Assembly: GCF_024509035.1 (NCBI RefSeq)
Contig: NZ_JANINT010000010.1
Coordinates: 1 to 64,000 of the forward strand
Direction: 5' to 3'
DNA: 64,000 bases
From: Nocardioides sp.
GTDB lineage: Bacteria > Actinomycetota > Actinomycetes > Propionibacteriales > Nocardioidaceae
This document shows, piece after piece, positions 1-8,906 of the stretch; position 1 is the first letter of the stretch, and the number at the start of each line of letters is the position of its first letter. Both the position numbers and the translations under genes were made by a program. The notes under the pieces are model-generated. The model worked only from the letters and a program-made list of their open reading frames with translations. It made no database searches and had not been told where the DNA came from.

Positions 1-1124
1 CCCTCCATGATCGCGGCGTCGAAGCCCATGCCGGCCATCACCATGAAGTGGGTGTCCTCGAACCCGTCGCCGGAGACCTCGACCAGGTCGATGGCGCGGT
101 CCTGGCCGGTCAGCGCCACGTCGATGGCGGCGCGCAGGTAGAGCGGGATGTCGAGGTTGCGGGCCAGCAGGTTGCCCGTGCCCGCCGGGATGATCCCGAC
201 CGGGATGCCGGTGCCGGCGAGCTCGGCGCAGACCTCCCGGACCGTGCCGTCGCCGCCGCACACGAGGACCAGGTCGGCGCCGCCGACCGCGGCGGCCGCG
301 GCCATGCCGGTGCCGGGGTCCTCGATCGTCGTGTAGTGCCAGCTCGGCGACGACCACCCGGCCTCGGCGGCCATCGCGGTCACGATCGACTCGAACTGCC
401 CGACGTCCTCCACCTTGATCGGGTTGAGGATCACGGCCAGCTGTCGCGAGGAGACGAAGACCTCCGGGAGCGGCTCGACGCTCGCGGTGTGGCTGCGGGG
501 CTGCGGGCTGTAGACGGCGAGCGCGAGCGCCACCATGCCGGCGCCGAGCAGGATCCCGCCCACCACGTCGGTGGGGTAGTGGCGGCCGAGCAGGAGCCGG
601 TCGGCGCCCACCCCGAGCACCCCGAGGACCACGCCGAGGGTGGTGATGCGCCGTACGTTCGAGCGCCGGACCAGCATCGCGACCAGGACGATCACGATGC
701 CGCCGAACGCGGCGACCGCTGAGGCGTGTCCGGAGGGGAACGCTGCGTTGTGCAGCAGCGCGTCGGTGCTCTGCCACGGCGGACGGTCGCGGTTGACGGC
801 GCCCTTGATCAGCGTGGTGGACAGCGACGTCGCGAGCATGACGCCGACGGTGAAGATCGCGGCGCGTCGGTACCGGCGGACGAGCATCCCCGCCAGGAGC
901 ACGGTGTAGACGGTCATCGCGACCGTCCCGAACGCGATCTCCACCCCGCGGAGGGGCCGGCGCAGCCAGGTCTCGTGCACCGCCCAGGCCTCGGTCGACC
1001 GGCCACGGTCGTCGAGGTCGACCAGCACGCTCCAGTCGGAGACGACCGCCCAGGCGAGCAGGCCGAAGAGCGCGAAGCACAGGGCGGCCCAGCTCAGTGC
1101 GAGGACGCGGGGACGGTCGAGCAC
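1..1124 (-). CDS. PAP2 phosphatase / diacylglycerol kinase fusion protein (partial, C-terminus beyond window)
   Basis: Reading leftward from GTG at 1124 (GAAGGA ribosome site just upstream) gives an open frame to the window edge, so the C-terminus is missing and the ORF track does not list it. The first half is a multipass membrane PAP2 phosphatase. It has the KGAVNRDRP motif (KX6RP), FPSGHAS at about residues 129-135 and R-X5-H-X3-D in [11 protein letters not shown], the three classic catalytic motifs. The second half is a diacylglycerol/sphingosine-kinase-type catalytic domain with GGDGTV at about 290-295 followed by GIIPAGTGN. Known families of this fusion act on membrane lipids, dephosphorylating a lipid phosphate and phosphorylating a diacylglycerol-like lipid; the exact substrate cannot be read from sequence. 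It is divergent from serS. Confidence 0.9.
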   Translation of the reverse strand, partial: MLDRPRVLALSWAALCFALFGLLAWAVVSDWSVLVDLDDRGRSTEAWAVHETWLRRPLRGVEIAFGTVAMTVYTVLLAGMLVRRYRRAAIFTVGVMLATSLSTTLIKGAVNRDRPPWQSTDALLHNAAFPSGHASAVAAFGGIVIVLVAMLVRRSNVRRITTLGVVLGVLGVGADRLLLGRHYPTDVVGGILLGAGMVALALAVYSPQPRSHTASVEPLPEVFVSSRQLAVILNPIKVEDVGQFESIVTAMAAEAGWSSPSWHYTTIEDPGTGMAAAAAVGGADLVLVCGGDGTVREVCAELAGTGIPVGIIPAGTGNLLARNLDIPLYLRAAIDVALTGQDRAIDLVEVSGDGFEDTHFMVMAGMGFDAAIME

Positions 1125-1208
1125 GCGGGTCCTTCGGGTCGGGGGGGCGGTCGCCTGCAGTATGCCGCCCACGCTCACGCTCCCCGCAGCCAGGACAGCA
1201 CCGTCCTC

Positions 1209-1245
1209 GTCATCGACCTCGGCATCGACCTCGGCATCGACCGCA
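1209..1245. repeat. 12-bp tandem repeat upstream of serS
   Basis: The unit CATCGACCTCGG occurs nearly three times in a row in the gap between the divergent PAP2-kinase gene and serS. It lies about 70 bp before the serS start. The track ORF runs through it only because it extends serS with an unlikely upstream ATG at 1162. No function is evident. Confidence 0.6.
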
Positions 1246-1311
1246 CCGCTCGTCCTCAGGACGGAGGATCTCGCGCGCGGAGGCGGGTACGCGCCGGATA
1301 GCCTTGCGGAC

Positions 1312-2586
1312 ATGATCGACCCACGAGTCCTGCGAGACGACCCCGACCGCGTGCGCGCCGCCCAGGCCAAGCGCGGGCTGTCCGACGAGGTCGTGGACCA
1401 GGCGCTCGCGGCCGACACCGAGCGGCGCCGCGCGATCGCGGACTTCGAGGCCAAGCGGGCGGAGCAGAAGCAGCTCGGCAAGCTCATCCCGCAGGCCCAG
1501 GGCGGGGAGAAGCAGGCCCTGCTGGCCCAGACCAAGACGCTGGCCGCCGAGGTCAAGCAGGCCGAGGCGGCCCAGACCGCCGCCGAGGAGGCCTGGCAGG
1601 CGGCCCTGATGAGCATCCCGAACCTCGCGGCCGAGGAGGCGCCGGCGGGGGGCGAGGACGACTACGTCGTGCTCGAGGAGATCGGCACCCCCCGTGACTT
1701 CGCCGCCGAGGGCTTCGAGCCGCGCGACCACATCGAGCTCGGCCGGATGCTCGCCGCGATCGACCTCGACCGCGGCGCGAAGGTCTCCGGCTCGCGCTTC
1801 TACTTCCTGACCGGCGTCGGCGCCGAGCTCGAGCTCGCCCTGGTCAACCTCGCGATGCAGCAGGCCCGCGAGGCCGGCTTCACCCCGGTGATCGCTCCCT
1901 CGATGGTCAAGCCGAGGGCCATGGACGGCACCGGGTTCCTCGGCCAGGCGGCCGACGACGTCTACCGGATCGAGGGCCAGGACATGTACCTCGTCGGGAC
2001 CTCGGAGGTCCCGATGGCGGCGTACCACTCCGACGAGATCCTCGACGGCGCCGCGCTGCCGCTGCGCTACGCCGCCTTCAGCCCCTGCTTCCGCAAGGAG
2101 GCCGGGTCGCACGGCAAGGACACCAAGGGCATCATCCGGGTGCACTGGTTCGACAAGGTGGAGATGTTCGTCTACACCACCACCGAGGAGTCGTACGCCG
2201 AGCACCAGCGGCTGCTCGCCTGGGAGAAGGAGTTCCTCGGCAAGCTCGAGCTCGCCTACCGGGTGATCGACGTCGCCGCGGGCGACCTCGGCCTCTCCGC
2301 CCAGCGCAAGTTCGACTGCGAGGCGTGGATCCCCACCCAGGGCCGCTACCGCGAGCTCACCTCGACGTCGAACTGCACCGAGTTCCAGACCCGCAGGCTC
2401 GACACCCGGGGCCGCTTCGGGCAGGACATCAAGCCCATCTCGACGCTCAACGGCACGCTCTGCGCGATCACTCGCACGATCGTGGCGATCCTCGAGACCC
2501 ACCAGCAGGCCGACGGTTCGGTGCGGGTGCCGCAGGCGCTCCAGCCCTGGCTGGGCCGCGAGGTCCTGGAGCCGGTCACCACGTGA
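1312..2586 (+). CDS. serS: seryl-tRNA synthetase
   Basis: Charges tRNA-Ser with serine in the cytoplasm. The start is set at ATG 1312 (protein [10 protein letters not shown]), giving 424 residues, the usual SerS length; the track's start at 1162 adds 50 residues of low-complexity sequence not expected in the family. The N-terminal two-helix coiled-coil arm covers about residues 30-100 (Ala/Glu/Lys/Gln rich). The class II core follows, with motif 2 around [14 protein letters not shown] and motif 3 around [13 protein letters not shown]. The next gene begins within its stop codon, suggesting a serS-HAD-GNAT-HAD run. Two tRNA-Ser genes lie about 8-9 kb downstream. Confidence 0.98.
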   Translation: MIDPRVLRDDPDRVRAAQAKRGLSDEVVDQALAADTERRRAIADFEAKRAEQKQLGKLIPQAQGGEKQALLAQTKTLAAEVKQAEAAQTAAEEAWQAALMSIPNLAAEEAPAGGEDDYVVLEEIGTPRDFAAEGFEPRDHIELGRMLAAIDLDRGAKVSGSRFYFLTGVGAELELALVNLAMQQAREAGFTPVIAPSMVKPRAMDGTGFLGQAADDVYRIEGQDMYLVGTSEVPMAAYHSDEILDGAALPLRYAAFSPCFRKEAGSHGKDTKGIIRVHWFDKVEMFVYTTTEESYAEHQRLLAWEKEFLGKLELAYRVIDVAAGDLGLSAQRKFDCEAWIPTQGRYRELTSTSNCTEFQTRRLDTRGRFGQDIKPISTLNGTLCAITRTIVAILETHQQADGSVRVPQALQPWLGREVLEPVTT

Positions 2587-3455
2587 GCACCCCCCAGAGC
2601 ACGCCCCAGAGCACGCCCCTGAGCACGCCCGAGGACAGCTGGCGGCCCCGGCTCGTCGCACTCGACATCGACGGCACGATCCTGAAGTGGGTGGAGGGGT
2701 CCGGGACGACCCGCGAGGAGATCGCGCCCGCGGTCAAGGAGTCCGTGCACCGCGCGCTCGCCGCGGGAGCGCACGTCGTGCTGGCGAGCGGGCGCTCCCC
2801 GCACGGCATGACCAACGTGGCCGACCTGCTCGAGCTGCACGCCGAGGACCGCGACCGCCTGTGGGTCGTGGCGTCCAATGGCGCGGTCGTGTTCCGCTAC
2901 CCGCCACTGGAGGTCGTGCACGAGGAGACCTTCGACGCGCGGTCCGCGGTGGAGGCGATCCTCGACCGGCACCCGACGGCACTGGTGGCGGTCGAGGAGC
3001 GCGGCGTCGGCTACCGCGTCAACTCGCAGTTCCCCGACGGGGAGCTCTCGGGCGACATGATCATCACCGAGATCGACGAGCTGCTCGCGGCCGAGGTGAG
3101 CCGGGTGATCATCCGGGACCCCGAGTCCACGGCCGACGAGTTCGTCGCCCTCGCCGAGAGCCTCGGTCTGCAGGGAACCAACTACGTGGTCGGGTGGACG
3201 GCGTGGCTCGACCTGGCCCCGGTCGGCGTCTCCAAGGCGTCCGGGCTCGAGTACGTCGCCCGGGAGCTCGGCGTCTCCGCCGACGAGACCCTCGCGATCG
3301 GCGACGGACGCAACGACCTGGAGATGTTCGAGTGGGCCCACCGCGGGGTCGCGATGGGCCAGGCCATCGAGGACGTCCTCGCCGCCGCCGACAACGTGAC
3401 CGGCTCCGTCTACGACGACGGGGTCGCCACCGAGCTCGACCGCTGGTTCGGCTGA
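2583..3455 (+). CDS. HAD-superfamily hydrolase, Cof type
   Basis: Starts at GTG 2583, overlapping the serS stop (GTGA), and is 290 residues long. All four HAD motifs are visible: DIDGT near residue 28 (nucleophile Asp), the LASGRS region (motif II Ser), a Lys in [11 protein letters not shown] (motif III) and [10 protein letters not shown] (motif IV). The large cap between motifs II and III is the Cof/YbiV sugar-phosphatase type. The extreme N-terminus is a fourfold STPQ/STPL repeat encoded by a 12-bp tandem repeat, probably disordered. The substrate is unknown; small phosphorylated metabolites are typical for the family. A second, related Cof-type phosphatase lies two genes downstream. Confidence 0.92.
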   Translation: MSTPQSTPQSTPLSTPEDSWRPRLVALDIDGTILKWVEGSGTTREEIAPAVKESVHRALAAGAHVVLASGRSPHGMTNVADLLELHAEDRDRLWVVASNGAVVFRYPPLEVVHEETFDARSAVEAILDRHPTALVAVEERGVGYRVNSQFPDGELSGDMIITEIDELLAAEVSRVIIRDPESTADEFVALAESLGLQGTNYVVGWTAWLDLAPVGVSKASGLEYVARELGVSADETLAIGDGRNDLEMFEWAHRGVAMGQAIEDVLAAADNVTGSVYDDGVATELDRWFG

Positions 3456-3952
3456 TGCTGCCCGAGGGTCCGCCCGAGCTGGTCACCAGCGAGCGGCTCC
3501 GGCTGCCGGTCTGGACGCCGGAGGAGGCCGAGGACATCCGCGCCGGCCGCCGGCGCGAGGGATGGCACCGCGACTACCCGCGCCAGGACGACCGTGACGC
3601 CGCCACGATCTACCGCGTCGGCGACGCCTGGGCGCCGCGGCACATCGTGCGCGGCACGACGACCCTCGGCTCGATCGGGTTCTTCGGCCCCCCTGAGCCC
3701 GCGGCCGACGGCCTGCCGGAGGTCGAGGTGGGCTACGGCATGGTGGCGGAGGCCCGCGGCTGGGGCTTCGCCACCGAGGCGCTGCGTGCGCTGCTCGCCG
3801 AGACCGACCGGCTCGGCGTACGCGTCCGGGCGAGCGTCGAGCCCACGAACGCCGCGAGCATCCGGGTGCTCGCCACGTGCGGGTTCACCGAGCTGCGCGG
3901 CAGCAACGAGGACGGCGAGCTCGTGATGGTGCGGCCGCTGCCGGCGCCATGA
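3455..3952 (+). CDS. GNAT-family N-acetyltransferase
   Basis: ATG at 3455 shares one base with the upstream stop (TGATG), giving a 165-residue protein. It begins with the SERLRLPVW pattern usual for RimJ/RimL-like GNAT enzymes. The acetyl-CoA binding region is seen in VGYGMVAEARGWGFATEA, followed by VEPTNAASIRVLATCGF, the Asn-X-Ala-Ser-X-X-Val-Leu signature of this subgroup. Translational coupling with both flanking HAD genes suggests one transcript. The acceptor (amine or protein N-terminus) cannot be inferred. Confidence 0.88.
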   Translation: MLPEGPPELVTSERLRLPVWTPEEAEDIRAGRRREGWHRDYPRQDDRDAATIYRVGDAWAPRHIVRGTTTLGSIGFFGPPEPAADGLPEVEVGYGMVAEARGWGFATEALRALLAETDRLGVRVRASVEPTNAASIRVLATCGFTELRGSNEDGELVMVRPLPAP

Positions 3953-4743
3953 ACCGCCCACGCCTGGTCGCCACCGACCTCGACGGCACGCTCGTCCGCT
4001 CGGACGGCACGGTCTCGCCGTACACCGCCGAGGTGCTCGCCGCCGTCGAGGCGACCGGGGCGGTCGTGGTGTTCGTGACCGGCCGGCCGCTGCGCTGGGC
4101 CGCGGAGGTCTTCGAGCACGTCGGCGAGCACGGCCTTGCCATCGTGGCCAACGGGGCCCTGGTCTGGGACGTCGGCCGCCACGACGTGCACCTGCTCCGG
4201 CCGATCGATCCCGCGCTCGGGCTCGAGGCCTGCCGGCTGCTCCGCGCGGCGGTCCCGGACACGGCGTTCGCAGTCGAGACGCTGGGAGGGATCGCCGTGG
4301 AGGAGGGGTTCGCCGACGACCATCGGGTCCCCGCCGGCGCGCGCCACGCGCCGCTGGCCGAGCTCTTCGACGAACCGGTGGTCAAGCTGCTCGCGCGTCA
4401 CGAGCAGCTGCAGCCCCAGGAGTTCTGGGACCTCGCGGAAGAGGTGCTCGAGGGCCGGCTGGTGATCACCTGGTCGTCGAGCTCCGCGCTGCTGGAGATC
4501 AGTGCGCCCGGGGTCACCAAGGCCTCGACGCTGGCGCTGCTGTGCGACGACCTCGGCGTCAGCGCCGAGGAGGTCATCGCGTTCGGCGACATGCCCAACG
4601 ACCTGCCGATGCTGGCCTGGGCCGGGACGGCGTACGCGATGGCCGACGCCCACCCGACCGTCACGGCGGCGGCCGACCACGTCGCGCCCGGCCATGACGA
4701 CGACGGTGTCGCGCGGGTCCTGGCTGGTGTCTTCGACCTGTGA
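3949..4743 (+). CDS. HAD-superfamily hydrolase, Cof type (second copy)
   Basis: ATG at 3949 overlaps the GNAT stop by 4 bp (ATGA), giving 264 residues. Motif I is ATDLDGTLV, motif II FVTGRPL, the motif III Lys lies in GVTKASTLALL and motif IV is GDMPNDLPML. Organisation matches the HAD protein at 2583, but the sequence is clearly different, so this is a paralogue rather than a fresh duplicate. Predicted cytoplasmic small-molecule phosphatase with unknown substrate; last gene of the serS run. Confidence 0.92.
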   Translation: MNRPRLVATDLDGTLVRSDGTVSPYTAEVLAAVEATGAVVVFVTGRPLRWAAEVFEHVGEHGLAIVANGALVWDVGRHDVHLLRPIDPALGLEACRLLRAAVPDTAFAVETLGGIAVEEGFADDHRVPAGARHAPLAELFDEPVVKLLARHEQLQPQEFWDLAEEVLEGRLVITWSSSSALLEISAPGVTKASTLALLCDDLGVSAEEVIAFGDMPNDLPMLAWAGTAYAMADAHPTVTAAADHVAPGHDDDGVARVLAGVFDL

Positions 4744-4752
4744 TCTGTTGAG

Positions 4753-5343
4753 ATGGACGGCGTGCCTGTGACCCGTGCCCTGCTCTCCGCGCTGCTGCTG
4801 GCCGGCAGCCTGCTGGTCGCGACGCCCGGCGGCGCGACGGCAGCGCCCGACGGACGGTGCCCGCAGTCGCGCGCAGGCATCGACCAGCTCACGATGAAGG
4901 CCGACGACGTCTTCACCGCCACCGTCGACAAGCGCACCGGTCAGGGCCGCACGGTGGTCTACGACGTCTCGGTCGACCGGGTCTACAAGGGCGACCTCGA
5001 CTCGGTCGAGGCCACCGTGTCGACGCCGTCGTCGGCGCGGGAGTGCGGCCTACCCGACCTGCGGGCGGGGACGGACTACGTCTTCTTCACCGCCGGTGCC
5101 GACCTGGAGACCACGAGCACCTCCGGCACCGCGCAGGCCACCGACGCCCGCGTCGGACGGATCGAGCGGCTGCTCGGCGAGGGGCGCAGCGTGGCACCCG
5201 TCGAGCCCGCGGAGGCGACGTTCACCCGGGTCGCCGGGGAGCGCACCAGCTTCGAGCGGCTCGCCGCCCCCGGTGCCGCCCTGGCCATCGTCGGTGTCCT
5301 CGGGCTGCTGCTCGTCGCCGGGCTGGGGCGCCGGCGCTCCTGA
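4753..5343 (+). CDS. secreted, C-terminally anchored protein of TIMP/NTR-like appearance
   Basis: 196 residues. An N-terminal signal peptide (ALLSALLLAGSLLVATPGGATA) is followed by about 110 extracellular residues, a second hydrophobic helix near the C-terminus (GAALAIVGVLGLLLVAG) and a short basic tail, so the protein is probably anchored with its body outside. The body has two cysteines (CPQSR near the mature N-terminus and ECGLPD) and a strand pattern (VFTATVDK, YDVSVDRVYKG, DYVFF) that recalls bacterial TIMP/netrin-like domains; this match is by eye. GTG codons at 4762 and 4768 are alternative starts. Function unknown. Confidence 0.75.
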   Translation: MDGVPVTRALLSALLLAGSLLVATPGGATAAPDGRCPQSRAGIDQLTMKADDVFTATVDKRTGQGRTVVYDVSVDRVYKGDLDSVEATVSTPSSARECGLPDLRAGTDYVFFTAGADLETTSTSGTAQATDARVGRIERLLGEGRSVAPVEPAEATFTRVAGERTSFERLAAPGAALAIVGVLGLLLVAGLGRRRS

Positions 5344-5344
5344 C

Positions 5345-5430
5345 GTTGACCCGCCCGAAACTTCACGACGGGTCAACGCATCATGTCGACAATTCTCGTT
5401 GACCCGCCCGAAAGTTTTGGGCGGGTCAAC
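5345..5430. repeat. twin-hairpin intergenic element, copy A (probable bidirectional terminator)
   Basis: Two 33-bp palindromic units (5345-5377 and 5398-5430) are separated by a 20-bp spacer containing ATGTCGACAA. Unit arms read GTTGACCCG...CGGGTCAAC; the second unit has a 12-bp perfect stem. The element lies between convergent genes (4753-5343 and bpa). The first unit is the exact reverse complement of the unit at 44246-44278, and the whole 86-bp layout recurs there in inverse orientation. Confidence 0.85.
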
Positions 5431-5434
5431 GTGG

Positions 5435-6022
5435 TCAGAGGTACATGCCGCCCGAGTCGCCGGGGCGCGGAGCCTGGCCCTCGGGCTGCTGGCCGGCGGG
5501 GGGCGTCATCGCCTGGGGCAGCGCCCGGCGGATCTGCTCGAACTGCGCCCGTGCGGCCATCTGCTGGGCGTAGATCGCGGTCTGGATGCCGTGGAAGAGG
5601 CCCTCGAGCCAGCCGACCAGCTGGGCCTGGGCGATCCGCAGCTCGCCGTCGGAAGGCACGTTGTCGTCGGTGAACGGCAGCGTCAGCCGGTCGAGCTCCT
5701 CCACGAGCTCGGGCGCCAGACCGGCCTCGAGCTCCTTGATCGAGGCCTGGTGGATCTCCTTGAGCCGGTTGCGGCTGGCCTCGTCGAGGGGCGCGGCCTT
5801 CACCTCCTCGAGCAGCTGGCGGATCATGCTCCCGATCCGCATCACCTTGGCGGGCTGCTCGACCAGGTCGGTGATGGCGCGCTCGTCGTCGCCCTCGCCC
5901 TGGTCGTCGCCCTCGACGGCGCCCTGCAGCGCGGAGGCCGGCACCGAGCCCATCGGCTGGCCGTCGGGGCCGATGATCACGACCTGCTGCTCCTGCTCGT
6001 CCTGTGCGCCCTGCTCGCTCAT
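5435..6022 (-). CDS. bpa: bacterial proteasome activator Bpa (DUF2587)
   Basis: 195 residues from ATG 6022. The core VMRIGSMIRQLLEEV, APLDEASRNRLKEIH and RIAQAQLVGWLEGLFHGIQ matches the helical fold of Bpa/PafE, the ATP-independent ring activator of the actinobacterial 20S proteasome. The N-terminus is acidic and Gln-rich, and the C-terminus Pro/Gly/Gln-rich, both probably disordered. The chain ends in GGMYL, in place of the GQYL tail known from mycobacterial Bpa that docks into the proteasome alpha-ring; the penultimate Tyr-Leu is kept. No proteasome genes are in the window. Its 3' end abuts the twin-hairpin element. Confidence 0.95.
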   Translation of the reverse strand: MSEQGAQDEQEQQVVIIGPDGQPMGSVPASALQGAVEGDDQGEGDDERAITDLVEQPAKVMRIGSMIRQLLEEVKAAPLDEASRNRLKEIHQASIKELEAGLAPELVEELDRLTLPFTDDNVPSDGELRIAQAQLVGWLEGLFHGIQTAIYAQQMAARAQFEQIRRALPQAMTPPAGQQPEGQAPRPGDSGGMYL

Positions 6023-6063
6023 GCCACCACCGTATCCGGGCGGCCGAGCCCTCGCCCCTCTGG

Positions 6064-7041
6064 TCAGACCGTGAGGAGGATCTTGCCGCTGTGCTCGCCC
6101 GAGCCCATCAGCTCGTGCGCGGTGGCGACGTCGGCCAGCGGCATGGTGCCGTGCACGACGGGGCGTACGACGCCGGCCGCCACCAGCGGCCAGACGTGCT
6201 CCACGACCGAGGCGCAGATCGCGGCCTTCTCGTCGGACGGGCGGGCCCGCAGGGTGGTCGCGATGATCGCCCCGCGCTTGCGCAGCAGCTTGTTGATGTC
6301 GAGCTCGGCCTTGGTGCCGCCCTGCATCCCGATGATGACCAGGCGGCCCTCGGTGGCCAGGGCGTCGAGGTTGCGGTCGAGGTACTTCGCGCCCATGTTG
6401 TCGAGGATCACGTCCGCCCCGTGGCCCTCGGTCGCCGAGCGCACCTCCTCGACGAAGTCCTGCTCGCGGTAGTCGATCGTCACGTCGGCCCCGAGCGCGG
6501 CACACGCGGCCCGCTTCTCGGGAGTGCCCGCGGTGGTGAGCACCCGGGCGCCGAGGTGGTGCGCCAGCTGGATCGCGAACGTGCCGATGCCGCCGGCCCC
6601 GCCGTGCACCAGGAACGCCTCGCCAGGCTTGAGCCCGGCGATCATGAACACGTTGGACCACACGGTGCACGCGACCTCCGGCAGCGCCGCGGCGGTGACC
6701 AGGTCGACGCCGTCGGGGACGGGCATCAGCTGCCCGGCCGGTACGGCGACCAGCTCGGCGTACCCGCCGCCGGCCAGCAGGGCGCACCCCCGGTCGCCGA
6801 CGGACCAGCCGGTCACGCCCTCGCCGACGGCCGTCACCGTGCCGCTGCACTCCATCCCGATGACGTCGGAGGCGCCGGGAGGCGGTGGGTAGAAGCCCTG
6901 CCGCTGCAGGAGGTCGGCACGGTTGAGGCCGGCGGCGGCGACGGCCAGGACGACCTCGCCGGGGCCGGGCTCGGGGTCGGGCAGCTCGCCCACGGAGAGG
7001 ACCTCGGGTCCGCCGACGCCGTCGGCGATCACAGCACGCAT
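6064..7041 (-). CDS. NAD(P)H quinone oxidoreductase, zinc-independent MDR family
   Basis: 325 residues from ATG 7041. It opens MRAVIADGVGGPEVL as expected for quinone-oxidoreductase (PIG3/QOR) members of the medium-chain dehydrogenase/reductase superfamily. The GroES-like domain is N-terminal, followed by a Rossmann nucleotide-binding motif (HGGAGGIGTFAIQLA, about residues 143-158). It lacks the Cys-rich structural zinc loop, consistent with zinc-independent quinone reductases. Predicted to be a cytosolic NADPH-dependent reductase of quinones or enones. It lies 41 bp upstream of bpa on the same strand, so cotranscription is possible. Confidence 0.92.
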   Translation of the reverse strand: MRAVIADGVGGPEVLSVGELPDPEPGPGEVVLAVAAAGLNRADLLQRQGFYPPPPGASDVIGMECSGTVTAVGEGVTGWSVGDRGCALLAGGGYAELVAVPAGQLMPVPDGVDLVTAAALPEVACTVWSNVFMIAGLKPGEAFLVHGGAGGIGTFAIQLAHHLGARVLTTAGTPEKRAACAALGADVTIDYREQDFVEEVRSATEGHGADVILDNMGAKYLDRNLDALATEGRLVIIGMQGGTKAELDINKLLRKRGAIIATTLRARPSDEKAAICASVVEHVWPLVAAGVVRPVVHGTMPLADVATAHELMGSGEHSGKILLTV

Positions 7042-7079
7042 GGCGCCCAGACTAGGCAGCGGCCACCAGGCCGGGCCGA

Positions 7080-7439
7080 TCAGTCCTCGTCGTCGGCGTC
7101 CTCGTCCTCGTCGCCGTCGTCCTCGAACGCGTCGCCCGTGTGGTCGACGGTGCTGTCGTCCGGCACCGGGTCGTTGATGTCGTCGGGATCGGGGGCGTTC
7201 GCCGGGCGGTCCCAGCCGTCGGCGAGCGCCTGGGCGCGCGCCGCGAGTGCCTCCACGGTCTCCGGGTCGGCGTCCTGCGAGCCGGCCGCGAAGCCGAGCA
7301 GGTACGCCGTGATCGGTGCCGCCGGCCGGGCGACGTTGTGGGCCGCGGCGCGGGCCAGGTCGAGCACCAGGCCCTCGTCCAGCTCGGTGTCCACATCGAG
7401 CACGTCGCTCAGCTCGTCGATCCAGTCGTGGAGGTTCAC
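7080..7439 (-). CDS. DUF6457 domain protein
   Basis: 119 residues if started at GTG 7439 (protein begins with NLHDWIDELSDVL after the initiator). The track's start at 7475 uses TTG and adds 12 poorly placed residues. The first two-thirds form a compact helical domain (LDVDTELDEGLVLDLARAAAHNVARPAAPITAYLLGFAAG) that I associate with DUF6457. The last 45 residues are strongly acidic and low-complexity. It follows the MobA-like gene on the same strand with a 52-bp gap, so a link to molybdenum cofactor metabolism is plausible but unproven. Confidence 0.78.
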   Translation of the reverse strand: MNLHDWIDELSDVLDVDTELDEGLVLDLARAAAHNVARPAAPITAYLLGFAAGSQDADPETVEALAARAQALADGWDRPANAPDPDDINDPVPDDSTVDHTGDAFEDDGDEDEDADDED

Positions 7440-7491
7440 GGAGGACAGATTTCCCGTAACGCGCGCCCCTCGCAACCCCCCGTCGCCAGCG

Positions 7492-8061
7492 TCACAGGTC
7501 GCGCAGGTCCTCCCAGGTGTCCACGTCGCGTCCCTCCTCGTGCTCCGGTGCGACGAGCACCAGGTCGAGGTCGGCGAGCAGCCGCCGCAGCGACATGCCG
7601 TGCTGGGCCTCGTGGTCGGGACGGATCTCGTCGAGGCGCACGGCGTCGAGGACGCCGGCGAGCTGCCGGTTCCCCGCGGCGTCGGTGAGGAAGGCGCCGT
7701 CGTGCCCGACCGCTGCCTCGTGGAGGCGTCGGAACGTCCACGGCGTCACCAGCGGCATGTCCACCGCGAGGACGCCGAGGGTCCGGGGGGTGCGCACCAG
7801 CGCGTCACGGCCGGTGAGCAGGGCCGCCACGGGGCCGCCGTACCGCGGGTTCTCCCGCGTGAACGTCACCGGCCGCGTGGTCGGCACCGGATCGCCGACC
7901 ACGACCACCTCCGAGGCGTCCATGAGCGCCTCGATCGCGTGCTCGAGCAGCGTGCGTCCGTGGTACTCGACCGAGGCCTTGTCGGCGCCGTCCAGGCGGG
8001 CGGCGCGGCCACCGGCGAGCAGCACCGCGCAGAACCCCGTCGTGCCGGGAGGGAGGTCCAT
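7492..8061 (-). CDS. MobA-like molybdenum cofactor guanylyl/nucleotidyltransferase
   Basis: 189 residues from ATG 8061. The N-terminal signature LLAGGRAARLDGADKAS matches the nucleotide-binding loop of MobA-like NTP transferases (LAGGxSxRxGxDKA). AVDMPLVTP is the metal-binding Asp region. MobA attaches GMP to molybdopterin; related members use CTP or sugar phosphates, so the exact donor is not certain. It is divergent from the nitrilase gene with only 36 bp between starts. Confidence 0.85.
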   Translation of the reverse strand: MDLPPGTTGFCAVLLAGGRAARLDGADKASVEYHGRTLLEHAIEALMDASEVVVVGDPVPTTRPVTFTRENPRYGGPVAALLTGRDALVRTPRTLGVLAVDMPLVTPWTFRRLHEAAVGHDGAFLTDAAGNRQLAGVLDAVRLDEIRPDHEAQHGMSLRRLLADLDLVLVAPEHEEGRDVDTWEDLRDL

Positions 8062-8097
8062 GGGCGTCAGTCTCGCATCGGTGGCACGCTGAGGTCC

Positions 8098-8895
8098 GTG
8101 TCCTCCGCCACTCCCGACGTCCGTACCGACGCCCGCCTGAGCGTCGCGCTCGTCCAGCACGCCTCCGGCCTGGACCCGGACGCCAACCGGGCCCTGCTGG
8201 GCGACCTCACCCCCGAGGGCGCGGACCTCGTCGTGTTCCCCGAGGCGTTCGCTCGCGACTTCGGGGACGCGGGCTCCGACGTGAGCGCGTACGCCGAGGC
8301 GCCGGACGGCCCGTTCGCGACGGAGCTGGAGCGCGTCGCGGCCGGTCACCGCGCCACGCTGGTCGCCGGCATGTTCGAGTCGAGCGAGGATCCCGAGCGT
8401 CCGTACAACACCCTGCTCCTGCGGGGCGCGGCGCACGCGTCGTACCGCAAGGTCCACCTCTACGACTCCTTCGGCTACCGCGAGTCCGACCGGCTCACGG
8501 CCGGCCCGGTCGGATCACCCGTCGTGGTCGACCTCGGCGGCGTCCGGGTCGGGCTGATGACCTGCTACGACCTGCGCTTCCCCGAGATGGCGCGCCTGCT
8601 CGTGGACCAGGGAGCCGAGCTCCTGGTCGTCCCGTCCGCCTGGGTCGCCGGGCCGCGCAAGGTCGACCACTGGCGCACGCTGGTACGCGCCCGGGCGATC
8701 GAGAACACGGTGTTCGTCGCGGCCGCCGGCCAGCCCGGACCCCGCTACACCGGGCACTCGATGGTGGTGGATCCGCTCGGCGACGTCCTCGCCGAGGCCG
8801 GCGAGGGGCCCGAGGTGGTGACGGCGACGGTGCGTCTCGCGGACCTCGCGGAGGCCCGGAAGACCAACCCGTCGCTGGCCAACCGGCGTCTGTAA
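8098..8895 (+). CDS. carbon-nitrogen hydrolase (nitrilase superfamily)
   Basis: 265 residues from GTG 8098. The Glu-Lys-Cys catalytic triad is visible in VVFPEAF, YRKVHLYD and MTCYDLRFPE, the last being the nucleophile Cys with the typical YDLRFPE context. VKDHWR-like (VDHWRTLVRARAIEN) and GHSMVVDPLGDVLAEAG further support an omega-amidase or deaminated-glutathione-amidase-like subgroup. It hydrolyses an amide in the cytoplasm; the substrate is not defined. The following membrane-protein gene starts 11 bp later, suggesting cotranscription. Confidence 0.93.
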   Translation: MSSATPDVRTDARLSVALVQHASGLDPDANRALLGDLTPEGADLVVFPEAFARDFGDAGSDVSAYAEAPDGPFATELERVAAGHRATLVAGMFESSEDPERPYNTLLLRGAAHASYRKVHLYDSFGYRESDRLTAGPVGSPVVVDLGGVRVGLMTCYDLRFPEMARLLVDQGAELLVVPSAWVAGPRKVDHWRTLVRARAIENTVFVAAAGQPGPRYTGHSMVVDPLGDVLAEAGEGPEVVTATVRLADLAEARKTNPSLANRRL

Positions 8896-8906
8896 CCTGA
8901 CCTCTC

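Noticed and set aside
1162-1311. N-terminal extension of SerS given in the ORF track
   Set aside because: Encodes a Ser/Thr/Ala low-complexity stretch over a tandem repeat; the canonical SerS start is at 1312.
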